DNA of 64,000 nucleotides from Margaritispora aquatica (taxonomy: Eukaryota > Ascomycota > Leotiomycetes > Helotiales > Discinellaceae), in contig VJWN01000015.1 in the NCBI GenBank assembly GCA_007644065.1, positions 294,658 to 358,657 of the forward strand, in the 5' to 3' direction. A program made the translations under genes and the position numbers. Numbering within the stretch: the first letter of the stretch is position 1; each line of letters begins with the position of its first letter. The notes below the pieces were generated by a model. It saw only the letters and a program-made list of their open reading frames with translations. It was not told the origin of the DNA and searched no databases. Shown piece after piece: positions 21,887 to 32,786 of this stretch.

Positions 21887-24335
21887 GATGCCGATGATGG
21901 TAGGTACTGCTCGTACCTTACAGTAGTATCTTGAAGTGTAGTAAGAGCCGCACGCTTACTAGCTCGTAAAAGTCGACAAGTAGCAGCAACGAAGAGAAGC
22001 TGAAGATCGATACTCTAGCTCCGTTGGAGATTCATGCAGATCACTTTATCGTTTTTCGACATGCCTCTTTCTTCCTACCCTCTTCCCAGATCCCACGAGG
22101 AAAGGAGGGAGGGAGCAGCCTTATGCGAAGTAGAGTAGAGCAGACAGATAAGAAGAAGCAAGATAACTACCTACCTTCCTCCCTCCATACGATATTATCC
22201 CCTAAGAAAATTAAGGTGTCAGGAACATTTCAAGGAACCCGGAAAAGCCATACCATGCCTTGCCATGCCATGTGAATGGCGACAGCCATCTGGATCGCGC
22301 CTCCATGACCGACCGACCCAGGGGAAAGGAATCAGCAGAAGTGCATGCATGGTAGCGATTGCGTCTGGCTGATTAACCGCATGTCGGGTGGGAGCACCCT
22401 ATAGGATGGAAAATAAGAGGTAGAAAAAAGAGATACTTAGCCTGGAAACGTGGAAAGATTGGAAGTGACTTCGCTTCTGGGCAAGTTGCAAAAGCAAGCC
22501 TTGAAGTGAGAAGGTGGAAAACACTTACCCTGTTGCAGCACGATGGGATGGTTGATGTCCCTGGTTGGTGTGGCTACTTCGTATATTGATGGTATTGAAG
22601 CTCTAAGCGAGGTGCAAAGAAGGAAAGCGACAGTAGAGTTTTTTGGGGTCGTGGAAAGGCGGGACAGGATTACGATCCATGAGATGAATTGGGAGGGGTT
22701 CTGGGTGTTGATATCGAGGCGTTTGGTACCTATCAGGATGGTGGCCTTTCTGGTGGGGTGGCTGAGACAATAAGAAGCAAAACCTTTGACGCAATATTGT
22801 GTGCTTGTGATAATCGATATCTGCTTGACATCGACCCCACGGTACACAAAGAGGGTGAGATCAGTAAGCGATCTATCTGTTCGTGACTCATGTTGGTGTG
22901 AGTGAATAACCAACATTCCTGCAACGACACTTTCGGCACATGCCAATTGACATCGGCTCATTTTCAAACGGTCGGGAGACGAGATTTCAGGAACAATTGA
23001 TTATTGGAAGTCGACCTTCTACCAAGAAACTGCTCTCGGTAGGCCCAGGGACGGCATGGCATGGCGTGAATGGCGATGCACCTCATTTCGTCTGATGCGG
23101 GCAAATCATCCATCTCATGCACCTCGAACCGAACCGACCCAGATACAGATATACAGAGCTGCACGAGGCAGGAGCTTCATCCGCCGTGCCGTGTCAAGAT
23201 GAGACTGCTGGCTGTTCGAGTTGGGAGACATTGTCTCCTGTATTTCATCATCATGTTGGTGGTTGATGCGGGTGATGCGGATAAATGGGATGGACCAACA
23301 CAAGAAGAAGATACGAGCGATTGTTTTGGGCTTACTGAGACTTTTTCTGGTGGGATTCTGGGATGGCGTTTTAAGCCACTGGTTGTCAATTTGTTGGTCA
23401 GAAGATACGGGTAAATATATAAATACTAAGCGATTGCATCTACCGTGTTTTTCATGGAACGAAGAAGAAAGCTTTTTGTTCTTATCTGGCTTCATATAGG
23501 TATGTATGAATGGCAATAAGTCGTAATTCGATTCAAGAAGCAATTATTCGAAATCATCGCAAAGGCCAGACCACACGCAAGGTGGAACAGATTATCACAG
23601 ATCTTAAGGAGTGGGCCACGGAGAGCTTACCGAGCTTCATAGAAAAACTCTTCCTTAAAAGGAAGCAAAGCCGAATTATACAGGGGAACCCCGCACTTGC
23701 GTCAGAAGGATCCTCACCTTTAATTTCGACATTATTCACCCCCAAAATAAAAACATTGCTTCTGATGAGGGAACTCCTCTCCACTCTCCCCTCTCTCCTC
23801 TCCGCCCCGCTGTCTCGAAGTACTTAGTGAGATTGAGAAAGTCTCAAAGACATGCAAAATAACTACTGTACTGATCAGCAAAACCAAAATGGTATCAAGA
23901 AAAAGTAAATTTTTCTATACTTGTCCGTTCCTGTTACTTCACATTCAATAATATTCCCAAGTAAAGCAAATTGAAGAATCCAATATGGGAAACCTCAGCC
24001 GCTGCCGAATCAGTCAATCCAACAGGAGGCACACAAGAACGTGCAGGTCAGATTAAGGTACCGTCCAGATTCCAGGGATTCCAAAAGGAACAACTTGAAC
24101 ATGCTCTCTCCTGTCCATGCTCGCTTGCGTCTTGGTCGGCTTGGATAAAGAGCCGTCTCCATGCTCGTACCATGTTCTCACAATACTTATTGGCTGCCAC
24201 ACCATTCCCTCCCCTCAATCTCTCACTCCTTCTCGCCAGGACCAGAGACCAAGACCAAGACCATTCACCATTGCTCTTTACCATCAATTGGTGATTGTCC
24301 CTCGTTCCTCGTGAAACGTGACAAGAACAGACAAG
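21887..24335. other. Intergenic region, no gene supported
   Basis: About 2.4 kb between divergent genes. A 105-residue frame at 23510-23827 begins with ATG but has no recognisable domain and no splice support. Two short stretches near 22250-22320 and 23050-23130 share CATGCCATG and GAATGGCGA words plus ACCGACC nearby, which may be an old short duplication in opposite context. Otherwise nothing is seen. Confidence 0.45.
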
Positions 24336-26189
24336 ATGCAAGCCCTCAAGTGTCTCCTTCTCATAGGCGCCCTCGCGGGCTCCAAGGTCTTTGCGCAACA
24401 GAATGGAACTTTGACGATTGCTTCCGTTACGGATCAATTGGCGGATTTCTTGGACCTGCTGAAGAGTGGTGCTGTGAGTGCAGAGACAGGTGAGGTGGTA
24501 GAGAGATCATTACCTTCAGGCTGCTCCTTGGCTGTACGTACCCCACTTCATCTAATTTATCTTAGTAGAGCTATACTAAGATACCATACAGTGCAGCTTC
24601 CTTAGCTTCGTTGCGCCAGGGAAGGTGTCCTACCCAGGGAGTGCAGTCTTCGTCTCTGAAGAAGCTGGGTACTGGTCTCAGCAACAATCGACCGTGGAAT
24701 CCACATGTCGATTCTCACCAACATCAGCAATTGATGTCTCGGTTGCTGTTCTGACCTTCCAGGTCGTGCAATGCAAGTTTGCCGTCAAGAGTGGAGGACA
24801 CGCTGCGTTTGCTGGCGCATCAAACATCGATGATGGCGTGACGATTGACCTCATCAATCTAGATCAGATCACTGTCTCGGCTGACAAGAAGCAAACGTCT
24901 GTCGGTCCTGGAAACAGATGGCAAGATGTATACAACAAACTCACTCCAATGGGTTTGACTGTCATCGGTGGTCGCGTGTCAGCTATTGGTGCCGGAGGAC
25001 TCACTCTTGGGGGAGGAATATCATTCTTCTCTGCTCGTCACGGATGGGCTTGTGATAATGTCAACAACTACCAGGTAAGTGCCTCATACTCATATCCTCA
25101 CGTGATCTATTCACTGACCAACCCAGGTTGTCTTCGCTGATGGCACCATTCGCGATGTCTCATCAAGCACCTACCCCGATCTGTTCTTCGCTCTCCGAGG
25201 AGGTGGCAACAATTTCGGAATCGTCACTCGCTTCGACATGGTCACCTATGCCCAAGGTCCAATGTGGGCCGGAGCATCAAACTACTTCTACGCTCCACCC
25301 ACCGCAACAGCACTGAACAGTGCATTCTCCGCTCTGAACATCAACAACGCGGTAGATCCATACGCACAGTCAATCCTCGCATACGCATACTACCAGCCAT
25401 ACGATGCATTCCTCATCTCCTCACTCCTCCAATACGGAAAGCCCGTCGTCAACCCACCCATCCTCCAGAACTTCACTGCCGTTCCTGGTGCTCTTTCAAG
25501 CACAATGCGCATCACGAATCTCACTGAGCTGACAGCTGAGTTTGCTGCTAATAACCCTGATGGCAATCGGTACGTACCAATCATCGCCTCAAACTCGGTT
25601 GAGTCTGTCATGAATGCAAGCTAACGTAAAGATAGCCAAACCTACTGGGCGTTGATGGTCAAGAATAGCCCCTCGCTTATGGCAGACATCACGGCAATTT
25701 TCATGGAAGAAGTCTCAGCCATCAAGACCGTCGCCGGTCTCGGTCCCTCATGCGCTTACCAGCCAATTTCTACAGCCATGACCTCGCATTTCAGCAGCAA
25801 CGGCGGGAATCCCCTCGGCATCACCGTCGCCGACGGACCACTAAACCGTACGTATCCCCTCCTCATCACCATCCATCCACTTTCCACTCTCCCGAACCTA
25901 ACTGACTCTCTTCCTAGTCGTGAACATAGTATTCTCATGGACCAACGCCGCCGACGACGCCATCGTCATGGCCGCCGCACGCAACACCGTCAACCGCGCG
26001 AACGCGACAGCATACGCGCAGGGTCTGGGCCACAAGTTCATCTACCAGAACTACGCAGCACTCGAGCAGCCCGTGCTCGCGAGCTATGGAGCTGCCAACC
26101 TGGCGAAGTTGAAGGCCGCGAGTAAGAAGTATGATCCGGCTGGTGTGTGGTGGAAGTTGCAGCCGGGCTATTTTAAGTTGGGCTTGTAG
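24336..26189 (+). CDS. Secreted FAD-linked oxidase, berberine-bridge-enzyme type
   Basis: Five exons: 24336-24533, 24592-25074, 25127-25569, 25636-25847 and 25918-26189 (535 residues); all introns are 52-70 nt GT-AG and frames join exactly. A signal peptide (MQALKCLLLIGALAG to VFA) opens the protein. The PCMH-type FAD domain is clear: VKSGGHAAFAGAS carries the histidine (about residue 136) that takes the 8-alpha FAD bond, and SARHGWACDNV carries the cysteine (about 220) for the second, 6-S-cysteinyl bond, so bicovalent flavin is expected. The C-terminal BBE motif KYDPAGVWWKLQPGYFKL is complete. Such enzymes oxidise carbohydrates, alcohols or secondary-metabolite intermediates with O2. The substrate cannot be read from the sequence, and no biosynthetic cluster surrounds it. 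Confidence 0.93.
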
Positions 26190-27682
26190 TGTGCTCGAAG
26201 TTGGAAGAGTCATTAGAGAGGTGGAATGTATAATAAATGTGTTAGAATATGGAATATTAATGGCAAGAGGCCCTTTAGTATACTAGTGTGTTTGGTTTGT
26301 GTTTGGTGATCTTGCTATTAATCACATGACACATAAATCTCGTGATACCAAAGTATTGATGATAGCTTTGCTAATAGTTTACAACAAAGCATTGAAAAAT
26401 GATCCATGGTTGCTTTGGAGGTCAGTTCCATTTTCCGTTTCCTGGTCAGTTCTTTTTCAGATTGTGCTTTTTAACACCAAAGCACCAGCACAATCCATCA
26501 AACACAACCAAGCCCTACGATCAAACTACTAACATCGATATATCTATACCAACCTAAGCTAGCCTACAATCTTCATTTCAACTACTCTTTAACGTCGGTT
26601 CTTGTCCTAGATTCAAATGTACTTATGTGGTTACGTATAAACCAACTAGTGCCTTCTTCGCTTAATCTCGCCTATTGCCTATACCTTAATGCAACATTAT
26701 ATTACAACTAAAACTAAAACCATATCTCAACAACAACTATTCACAGACTCTTGGCTATCTCATCCCATCAGGGGCCGGAGCCCCTATCAATAAAACTCAC
26801 ACGCATACATCAGTGATCTAAGCATACAGAATCACCTACGCTTACGGAAATAAAGCCTTTCGCCGCAGCAAAGGCGTCATGGAGTCCAGAAGAGGAGAAA
26901 AATTACGACTGGCCTCCAGATGTACAGTTCGAGATATGATTTCTATAAGCAAGTACTAGATCTAGTTGATGTGAAGCACAGCTTGCTTGGAAGTAACGGC
27001 ATCCAGCTATGAATGTTCGCATCAACGCTTCAAAGCAAAATCAATAGCGTGCGTTCCTTGGGAGCAACTTAAGCAGAATTAGCAAACCATGGCTGTCACC
27101 TAACCTCAAATACTCATCTACCAAGTGTATCTTATCGGCTCTAACGTTTCAGGGGGATAAGTGGCAACGTGGAATGACTCGGGCATACGACGTGGGGGGT
27201 TTCGAAGGTTTTTTGCTGGCGAACTTTGGAGGCATGGAGGGATGAATGAATGGACGAAGAAAAATGGTAGGGAAAAGAGTTGCAGCTGCTATGTTGCCCC
27301 TATGCGATATCCTAATTGGTAAAGGGACACGAAATGACTGACAACTGGAGTCAGGCTTAAGTTTTTAGAGCGTCGAACAATTCCGTCGCTTCTGTGTTTC
27401 GAGATTGTAGGTAGGGTTCATCCTGAGAAGCTGCCTCGAGAGCAATGCCAAATGGTCTGTCTCAAGCTTCTATAACGGCTCCTTTTTCGAGCAGAATTCT
27501 ACAGCGTCTGGAATACCACGTACTGAAGCTGCCTAAAGATTGTTGCCATATTTTCAACTTTGAGCGTTCACATCAGCCCGCTCTTGAGTAGGAGTGCCAC
27601 AAGTTCTTAGCGACCACTGAAAGAAGCTGCGTAAAGAGCATTGCTAAATCTTGTGTTTTTCTCGATAGGAGTACATACACTG
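26190..27682. other. Convergent intergenic region
   Basis: About 1.5 kb between the 3' ends of the BBE oxidase and the HET gene. Only short unsupported frames. One small AT-rich frame at 26299-26532 looks accidental. Confidence 0.5.
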
Positions 27683-29659
27683 TCATATAATGGAGACGGT
27701 ATACTTATCTTCGCCATCGAATTCCTCATATTCAAACCATGAAGGACGGAGTTCTACTTCCTTATTTGTGGTCCAATATCCCGGCTGCGCGCTAAAGAAA
27801 AAGAGACCGCGTCGTCGAAATTGCCCTCTCACGATCTTTGTTGGCTCGAGCATCAGACACGTCTGATGATATCCCTTTGAGCCCAGAAGCAGTACGTGCA
27901 AGCAATCTCCCTCTTCATTGGCATCTGATTCGTAAGCCGAGACCGAGAAATAGTTTGTACCGTCCATGAGGAGAGCCTGCTCCTTTTCACCAAAGGAGCC
28001 GTGTCTAGCAGCTTTCAAACTCTCCATTTGCTGACAATCGAAGCTTTGAAGGTACCCTCTGACTCGAAGGGTCCCCTTGGTGAGTTGGCCAAATGGCAAA
28101 TTGGGGTTTACCGGATCGATATGCTGGCTCAGAATTTCGAGGTGCATATTTGGAATTTCATACAAACTCCCTAGTCGTACCATGCCATTGGCTGATGCCC
28201 ATGACCAAGTGGGAGCTGTGTAGCTCTCTGGCCGTGGCAGTAGATATCCTCTGGACCTCATGATATTTTCTTCCAGTTGCCAGCCCAATTGTGCTACGAA
28301 TTCATCGTTCAGGAACATCCCGGCCAAATAAGGACATCCCAACTTCTTCTGGAACATCCTTGCAAGCCCAGAGAGAGCTACCAGTTTATCGCTATCAAAG
28401 GTCAGTGAGCATCCCGAATATAGTCTCGTGATCCACGACCAATTATTCATCGTCAGCTGCCCCTCCCCCGAGACGGGACCTATATGGCTCTTGAAACCTA
28501 GGCCATAGAGTGTCATAACCCTATTGAATTCCCAAGAGTATGGGAACATTTCAGTGGCAGCGTTCTTTTCACACGCATAAGCGAGGCCGTTCAAGCCGAA
28601 ATGCAAAAGCCCTTTCGCCATGACAATCTCTTGCAAGATCCACCCACGAGACCATACTGGACCGAGCCCTAAAGACACGAATTCATCATCTAACCCCGTA
28701 AAGGCTTCAGCGTCGGAGACAATCACTGACGTAATGGGTACGCCATTATACGTCGGGCAAATTGCAACTTGGTGAAGTTTGGCCTGATTCCGCGTCCGGT
28801 AGAGACCCTCATGGCAGCCTGCTGAGGCTGTAGCAACAATATTACAGACCGAGTTGCCATAGACCGAGTCCATGACGGCAGATTCCGCTGCCCAGTCTTC
28901 TTTCGAATCTTGGATGATACACAGAGAGTCGATCCAAAGATAGGAGAACCCAAGAGCCCGTGTCGTCTCAGCTGCTTCCTTGAATGTCTTTGGGAGATCG
29001 TCGATTAAGATTCCGGTTGTAGTTAGTTCTGCTATATTGGACCTGAGGAGTCTCATAGGTTGATGTGATCCCCAGCAGTGGCTGAGACTCATATACTGTC
29101 CTCTGAGCAATGAGGTATCAGCTATGCACACACGATCTGATGTTGGGTGGCCTATCTGCACAAGGCGCGTGGGGCATTTTGGATCTACCGCCCGTACGCA
29201 TGAGGGGTGGTTTTCCATACAATTGCGAAGCCAGGCTCTTGCGAGGAGCAGACTTTGATGGGATCCGGTGCTCGAAGGATTGGGCGAATCAGCGCTGTGT
29301 GGTGCTCTTAGAGTCGAGCTGAGCTCAGTCTCTTGCGCTGGAATGTAGTCTTCTGGCCCAAGTGATAAAGTTGGAGCCTTAGTAGGCTCTAATAACCTCA
29401 ATAGTGGACTCTTGTCGATAACCACATCTTGGAACCCAGGCGGTAAACTCCCATGAGTGGGATGGTGAGCAGGAACGCTATCTTCAATCTTATCCCAGAT
29501 TCGTCGACAGATCGTACAATTGCTCAGAGCAGATGCACGAATGCTTTCGATACTAATACGATGAGGCGTACTCAAGTCCAATGGGACTTGAACAGCCGCC
29601 CCATTCTTTTTAGGTTGGGGAAGTGCAAAGACCTTGGTGCACACGGCACAAAGCACCAT
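27683..29659 (-). CDS. HET-domain (heterokaryon incompatibility) protein, intact
   Basis: Single exon, 658 residues. I start at the ATG 29659-29657; the frame stays open seven codons further up, but with no ATG. The N-terminus MVLCAVCTKVF, with a later NCTICRRIW, is the paired-cysteine opening common in this family. The HET domain starts at YMSLSHCWG (about residue 189) and continues through LPKTFKEAAET, YLWIDSLCIIQDS and VMDSVYGNS to ASAGCHEGLY, with RGWILQE after it. HET proteins mediate programmed cell death when incompatible hyphae fuse, acting in the cytosol through partners that differ between strains. Unlike the copy at 8.8-12.3 kb, this gene has no premature stops or TA-rich decay. 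A BTB gene lies divergently next to it. The allele partner cannot be inferred. Confidence 0.93.
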   Translation of the reverse strand: MVLCAVCTKVFALPQPKKNGAAVQVPLDLSTPHRISIESIRASALSNCTICRRIWDKIEDSVPAHHPTHGSLPPGFQDVVIDKSPLLRLLEPTKAPTLSLGPEDYIPAQETELSSTLRAPHSADSPNPSSTGSHQSLLLARAWLRNCMENHPSCVRAVDPKCPTRLVQIGHPTSDRVCIADTSLLRGQYMSLSHCWGSHQPMRLLRSNIAELTTTGILIDDLPKTFKEAAETTRALGFSYLWIDSLCIIQDSKEDWAAESAVMDSVYGNSVCNIVATASAGCHEGLYRTRNQAKLHQVAICPTYNGVPITSVIVSDAEAFTGLDDEFVSLGLGPVWSRGWILQEIVMAKGLLHFGLNGLAYACEKNAATEMFPYSWEFNRVMTLYGLGFKSHIGPVSGEGQLTMNNWSWITRLYSGCSLTFDSDKLVALSGLARMFQKKLGCPYLAGMFLNDEFVAQLGWQLEENIMRSRGYLLPRPESYTAPTWSWASANGMVRLGSLYEIPNMHLEILSQHIDPVNPNLPFGQLTKGTLRVRGYLQSFDCQQMESLKAARHGSFGEKEQALLMDGTNYFSVSAYESDANEEGDCLHVLLLGSKGYHQTCLMLEPTKIVRGQFRRRGLFFFSAQPGYWTTNKEVELRPSWFEYEEFDGEDKYTVSII

Positions 29660-30198
29660 AACTATAGCAATATATTGCAATCAAAGAATTGAGAAGATCA
29701 AAGACTTGAAATTGTATCAAGTCAAGGTACTGAGGGAGGCAAAGTGGAGTTAGGAACGGTGTAAGGCACAGGAGAAAAGATGTAGTCTGCATCGGACGGA
29801 AGCGAAGTTGTATTGTGTTCGCCTTGGCAGTTCTTGTTAATACGTGTTACAGTTATGGCATCGAATTTTGGCGGGGTTAACCACACCCACCACTGTGCCC
29901 AAGCTCAAGTCGGAATAATACCTTAAAGTCATAATTTCTATCCTGGGTAAGTAACGAGACAACCCACCGTGCCGAAACGAATTCGCACTTTTCTTTCCCC
30001 AAGTCTATAAAGTCAACCTTAATGTCTCACTATTTTTCAGTCATTTCTCTTCGATAACTATGGCGGAGTGGAAACACGTTTTGCGGCCCTGCCACGCTTT
30101 GATTCGTGCTCGAGACAATAACAAACGCGGGGTAATTGCGGACATGTAATCCTGCCCTCGTCCAAATGGCGACGGCAATCGCCTTCATCACACCCAAA
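29660..30198. other. Divergent promoter region of HET and BTB genes
   Basis: About 540 bases between divergently transcribed genes, presumably holding both promoters. A second in-frame ATG for the BTB gene lies at 30166. No other feature seen. Confidence 0.5.
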
Positions 30199-30986
30199 AT
30201 GGCCTCAAAGAATCATCAGCTGGAACAGTTACTATTATCCGTTGCAAGGTAGAGTAATTTCCCTAGTCGCGAGCTGATTGCTAATATAACGTAGCCTACG
30301 ATCAGGAAAGTACTCGGATTTCACGATTCGATGTGCTGACAATACTCTCATCCCTGTTCATCGTGCAATTGTCTGTCAAAGATCGCAGGTATTCTCCGCT
30401 GCTATTGATGGGGTATTCAAGGTAAGATATCGAGCTCAGAGCTACTAGAAATTTATGGATCTACTGCTAACTCGACAAGTAGGAGGCTCTATCGCGAGAA
30501 ATCTTTCTCGAAGAGGACGAGCCTCTCATTGTTGCAAAGATGATCGACTTCCTGTACTGCTTGGACTACAATGATCATCAAAAAGACGAAACCAAAGAGT
30601 CAGCTTTAATACTCAACGCCAAAGTCTATATAATGGCGGATAAATACGATATTCAACCACTAAAATCATGGGCTGTAACTAAGTACCAGGAAGTGCTACG
30701 AACAATGTGGAATAGCAACTCCTTTACAGAGAGTGCTCGCCTCATCTTTGACAATAGTCCGGAGAGTGATATGATGCTGCGAGAAGTCATTATTCAGAGT
30801 GCGATCGATCATGCTAAAGCCCTCTTCGATCGAGGCGAGTTCGTAGAGCTTCTGCGGAGCGACGGTGATTTTGCCACAAAGGTTTTGAGGGGCGTTTTGT
30901 TCAAAAAAGTGGAAGAAGTGGCACCAGATAATGAGTGGGGTGGACTCATGCCCAAGAATAAGAAAAAGCTTCGAATTTTTGACTAG
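30199..30986 (+). CDS. BTB/POZ-domain protein
   Basis: Exons are 30199-30248, 30295-30421 and 30483-30986 (226 residues). Introns are 46 and 61 nt, the second with a GCTAAC branch and a TAG acceptor. The ATG at 30199 has A at -3; an in-frame ATG at 30166 would add 11 residues. The BTB/POZ fold is recognisable from YSDFTIRCADNTLIPVHRAIVC (split here: SDFTIRC, then PVHRAIVCQRSQVF) and the later EALSREIFLEEDEP, MIDFLYCLDY and ADKYDIQPLKSWA blocks. BTB domains dimerise or bind Cullin-3; these short fungal BTB-only proteins are a large, poorly characterised family. It has no second domain such as Kelch or MATH. Ubiquitin-ligase adaptor function is possible but not shown. Confidence 0.9.
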
Positions 30987-31616
30987 TGTTAGCTGCTTTT
31001 AGGAACTATGGTGTTTTGTATGCTGGATTGAGAATGCTAGGTTTGAGAAAAAGGAACCTAAGAGCGCGAGCTATTGAGTTTGAGATTTTTGCAGGTAAGG
31101 CAATTATTGCTGCGAATTTGGTGGATTGCTCGTAGTCTTTGCAACGTGGGGCTGGGAAACGCGCTCTGGAACTTAGGGGTGACATTTTGGGAGAAGGTGA
31201 CAAGGAGAAACTTTGTGTTATCGAGGAAGAGAGTGTAGAATTTCTTGAGCATCTTGGGGAACTTGGAAGAAGGTGTGGTGGTCAAAAAAGGGGATAATTA
31301 AGCGAGAACCAAATCAAATCTTTCACGTCGGCCTGTTGTCAATCAAATGAGTACTGGTAGCAGCTCGCTGCACAAGATCTTACGGTTGTGACTATAATTC
31401 GAAGATGAATTCATGTGCACAGACACAATTGAGTAACATTTATTGATTTTGCTTTACGATTCATCACAACTATTTCGCAACACTTCTAGAATTTTGCGAC
31501 CAGGCTTCCGCTTCAAAGCAATCCAGGATCGACAATAATACAGCGCCTTCGCCACAAAGACATATCAGCGGCTCACTCGCAGACCGAACTCTTGAATCCA
31601 CACACTAAACACTACA
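30987..31616. other. Intergenic spacer
   Basis: About 630 bases without a supported gene; it should contain the BTB 3' end and the promoter of the next gene. Confidence 0.5.
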
Positions 31617-32035
31617 ATGACCACCCAGGAAGACGCGCTCTGGCTGAACATCCGCGAATGCCGACAGCTCCTCACAACCATCCTCAGAACTCGGCTCATC
31701 GAGCGCCAGCCAACCTTCATCTGCCGTCAACATGCTGGTGAGATTGCCTACGATTTGCAGATCAGGAGCGACAAAGCGCTGGATTATTTCGAACTGAAGC
31801 GCAACAAGTGCTGGGCAAAAATGCGTAGACTCGTCTGTGGCGACGAGCTGAGCAGGAAGGTAGAGCTTTTGTTGCAGGAGATTATCCAATTCAAGGCAGA
31901 TATGGAGAGAGGAGCATCGTGAGTACCCTAGTGATTGCCTGGGTGTTGGAGAAATTACTGACTTTCAGGCCTAAAATTGAAATTACGAGTCCAACGGCAC
32001 TACCATCGATCAAGATGATTGATTTGGCCGAATGA
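31617..32035 (+). CDS. Small hypothetical helical protein
   Basis: Exons are 31617-31918 and 31969-32035 (122 residues). The 50-nt intron has GTGAGT, a TTACTGAC branch and TTTCAG; splicing adds 22 residues after GAS and ends MIDLAE. The ATG follows a CTACA context. The protein is mostly predicted helix with mixed charge (RECRQLLTTILRTRLIERQ; KALDYFELKRNKCWAKMRRL) and ends in a Pro/Ile tail. No family recognised, no signal peptide or membrane segment. The clean intron and codon pattern argue for a real gene. Confidence 0.6.
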
Positions 32036-32567
32036 AATAAATTTGCGGGACGGAAATTATGGCGATGGCGGAGGGTGAAGAACAAAGGAGGCTGAAATGC
32101 TTGGAAATATGGGCTACCTGTATTGGGTCATTGCATATTCTGCTTGCGTTGATGGTTCACGCGTGAAGAATCTCAGTCGCTGTCGTCCCTTGGGCTCTAC
32201 TCATGCAAAGCCGCTGCGTCTAACAGTTGGTACTATCCACTCTGTCGAATGTTCCTCAAGTAAGATCATTGATCAATGGCAACTCGAGTTGCTCGTGGTT
32301 CCTTCTATCGCGGTCTATAAACAGCATTCCGCTTCGAAATATCAATATGGAGAATGGTTCCGTTTCGTTTCGAAAACTAGTAGTGAAGTTAATGTTGATA
32401 TTGGTTTTTGACCATCTGCTGTGTATACTCTGATGACCTTCGTTCTCGATAAATTGCTAAACCTGGAATTTGTAAGCTCAAAAAGACTGTAACAAATGTG
32501 GAGTCAAGAATTGGAGGTGACAAGCCACCATACTGCTCATGCTTAATGGCCTCCTACGCTCGCAGCC
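32036..32567. other. Spacer upstream of the LTR element
   Basis: No gene supported. A 104-codon forward frame at 32097-32411 has no recognisable features. The last five bases (32563-32567, CAGCC) are the left copy of the retrotransposon target duplication. Confidence 0.5.
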
Positions 32568-32786
32568 TGTCAGTTAGAGGTCACGTGCTTTTATACATAA
32601 TATTCGGTTATTTTGATTCTCTTTTTAATCTCACTATATTCCTTATAATATAAGAGTATTCCTTATAAAGTGCTAATCTATCTATATATATAGAGCTCTT
32701 TACTACGGTAGATACTCTTTAGACTCTTTAATTCTATCTATTTTACCTACTACTTTTTTACGTAATTTATCCCCTATTATCCATTA
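32568..32786 (+). repeat. 5' LTR
   Basis: 219 bp, TG at the start and TA (from CA) at the end. Aligns without gaps to the 3' LTR with about 25 differences, every one a transition. Its first 60 bases keep the C and G forms while its second half carries the T and A forms. Confidence 0.93.

Noticed and set aside
22437..22967. 176-codon minus-strand frame
   Set aside because: No domain, no intron support, irregular composition; overlaps nothing but looks like chance.
23510..23827. 105-codon forward frame with ATG
   Set aside because: No recognisable feature and no splice signals; left as unsupported.
24318..24335. Upstream extension of the BBE oxidase frame
   Set aside because: It begins at GTG, and the ATG at 24336 directly opens a good signal peptide.
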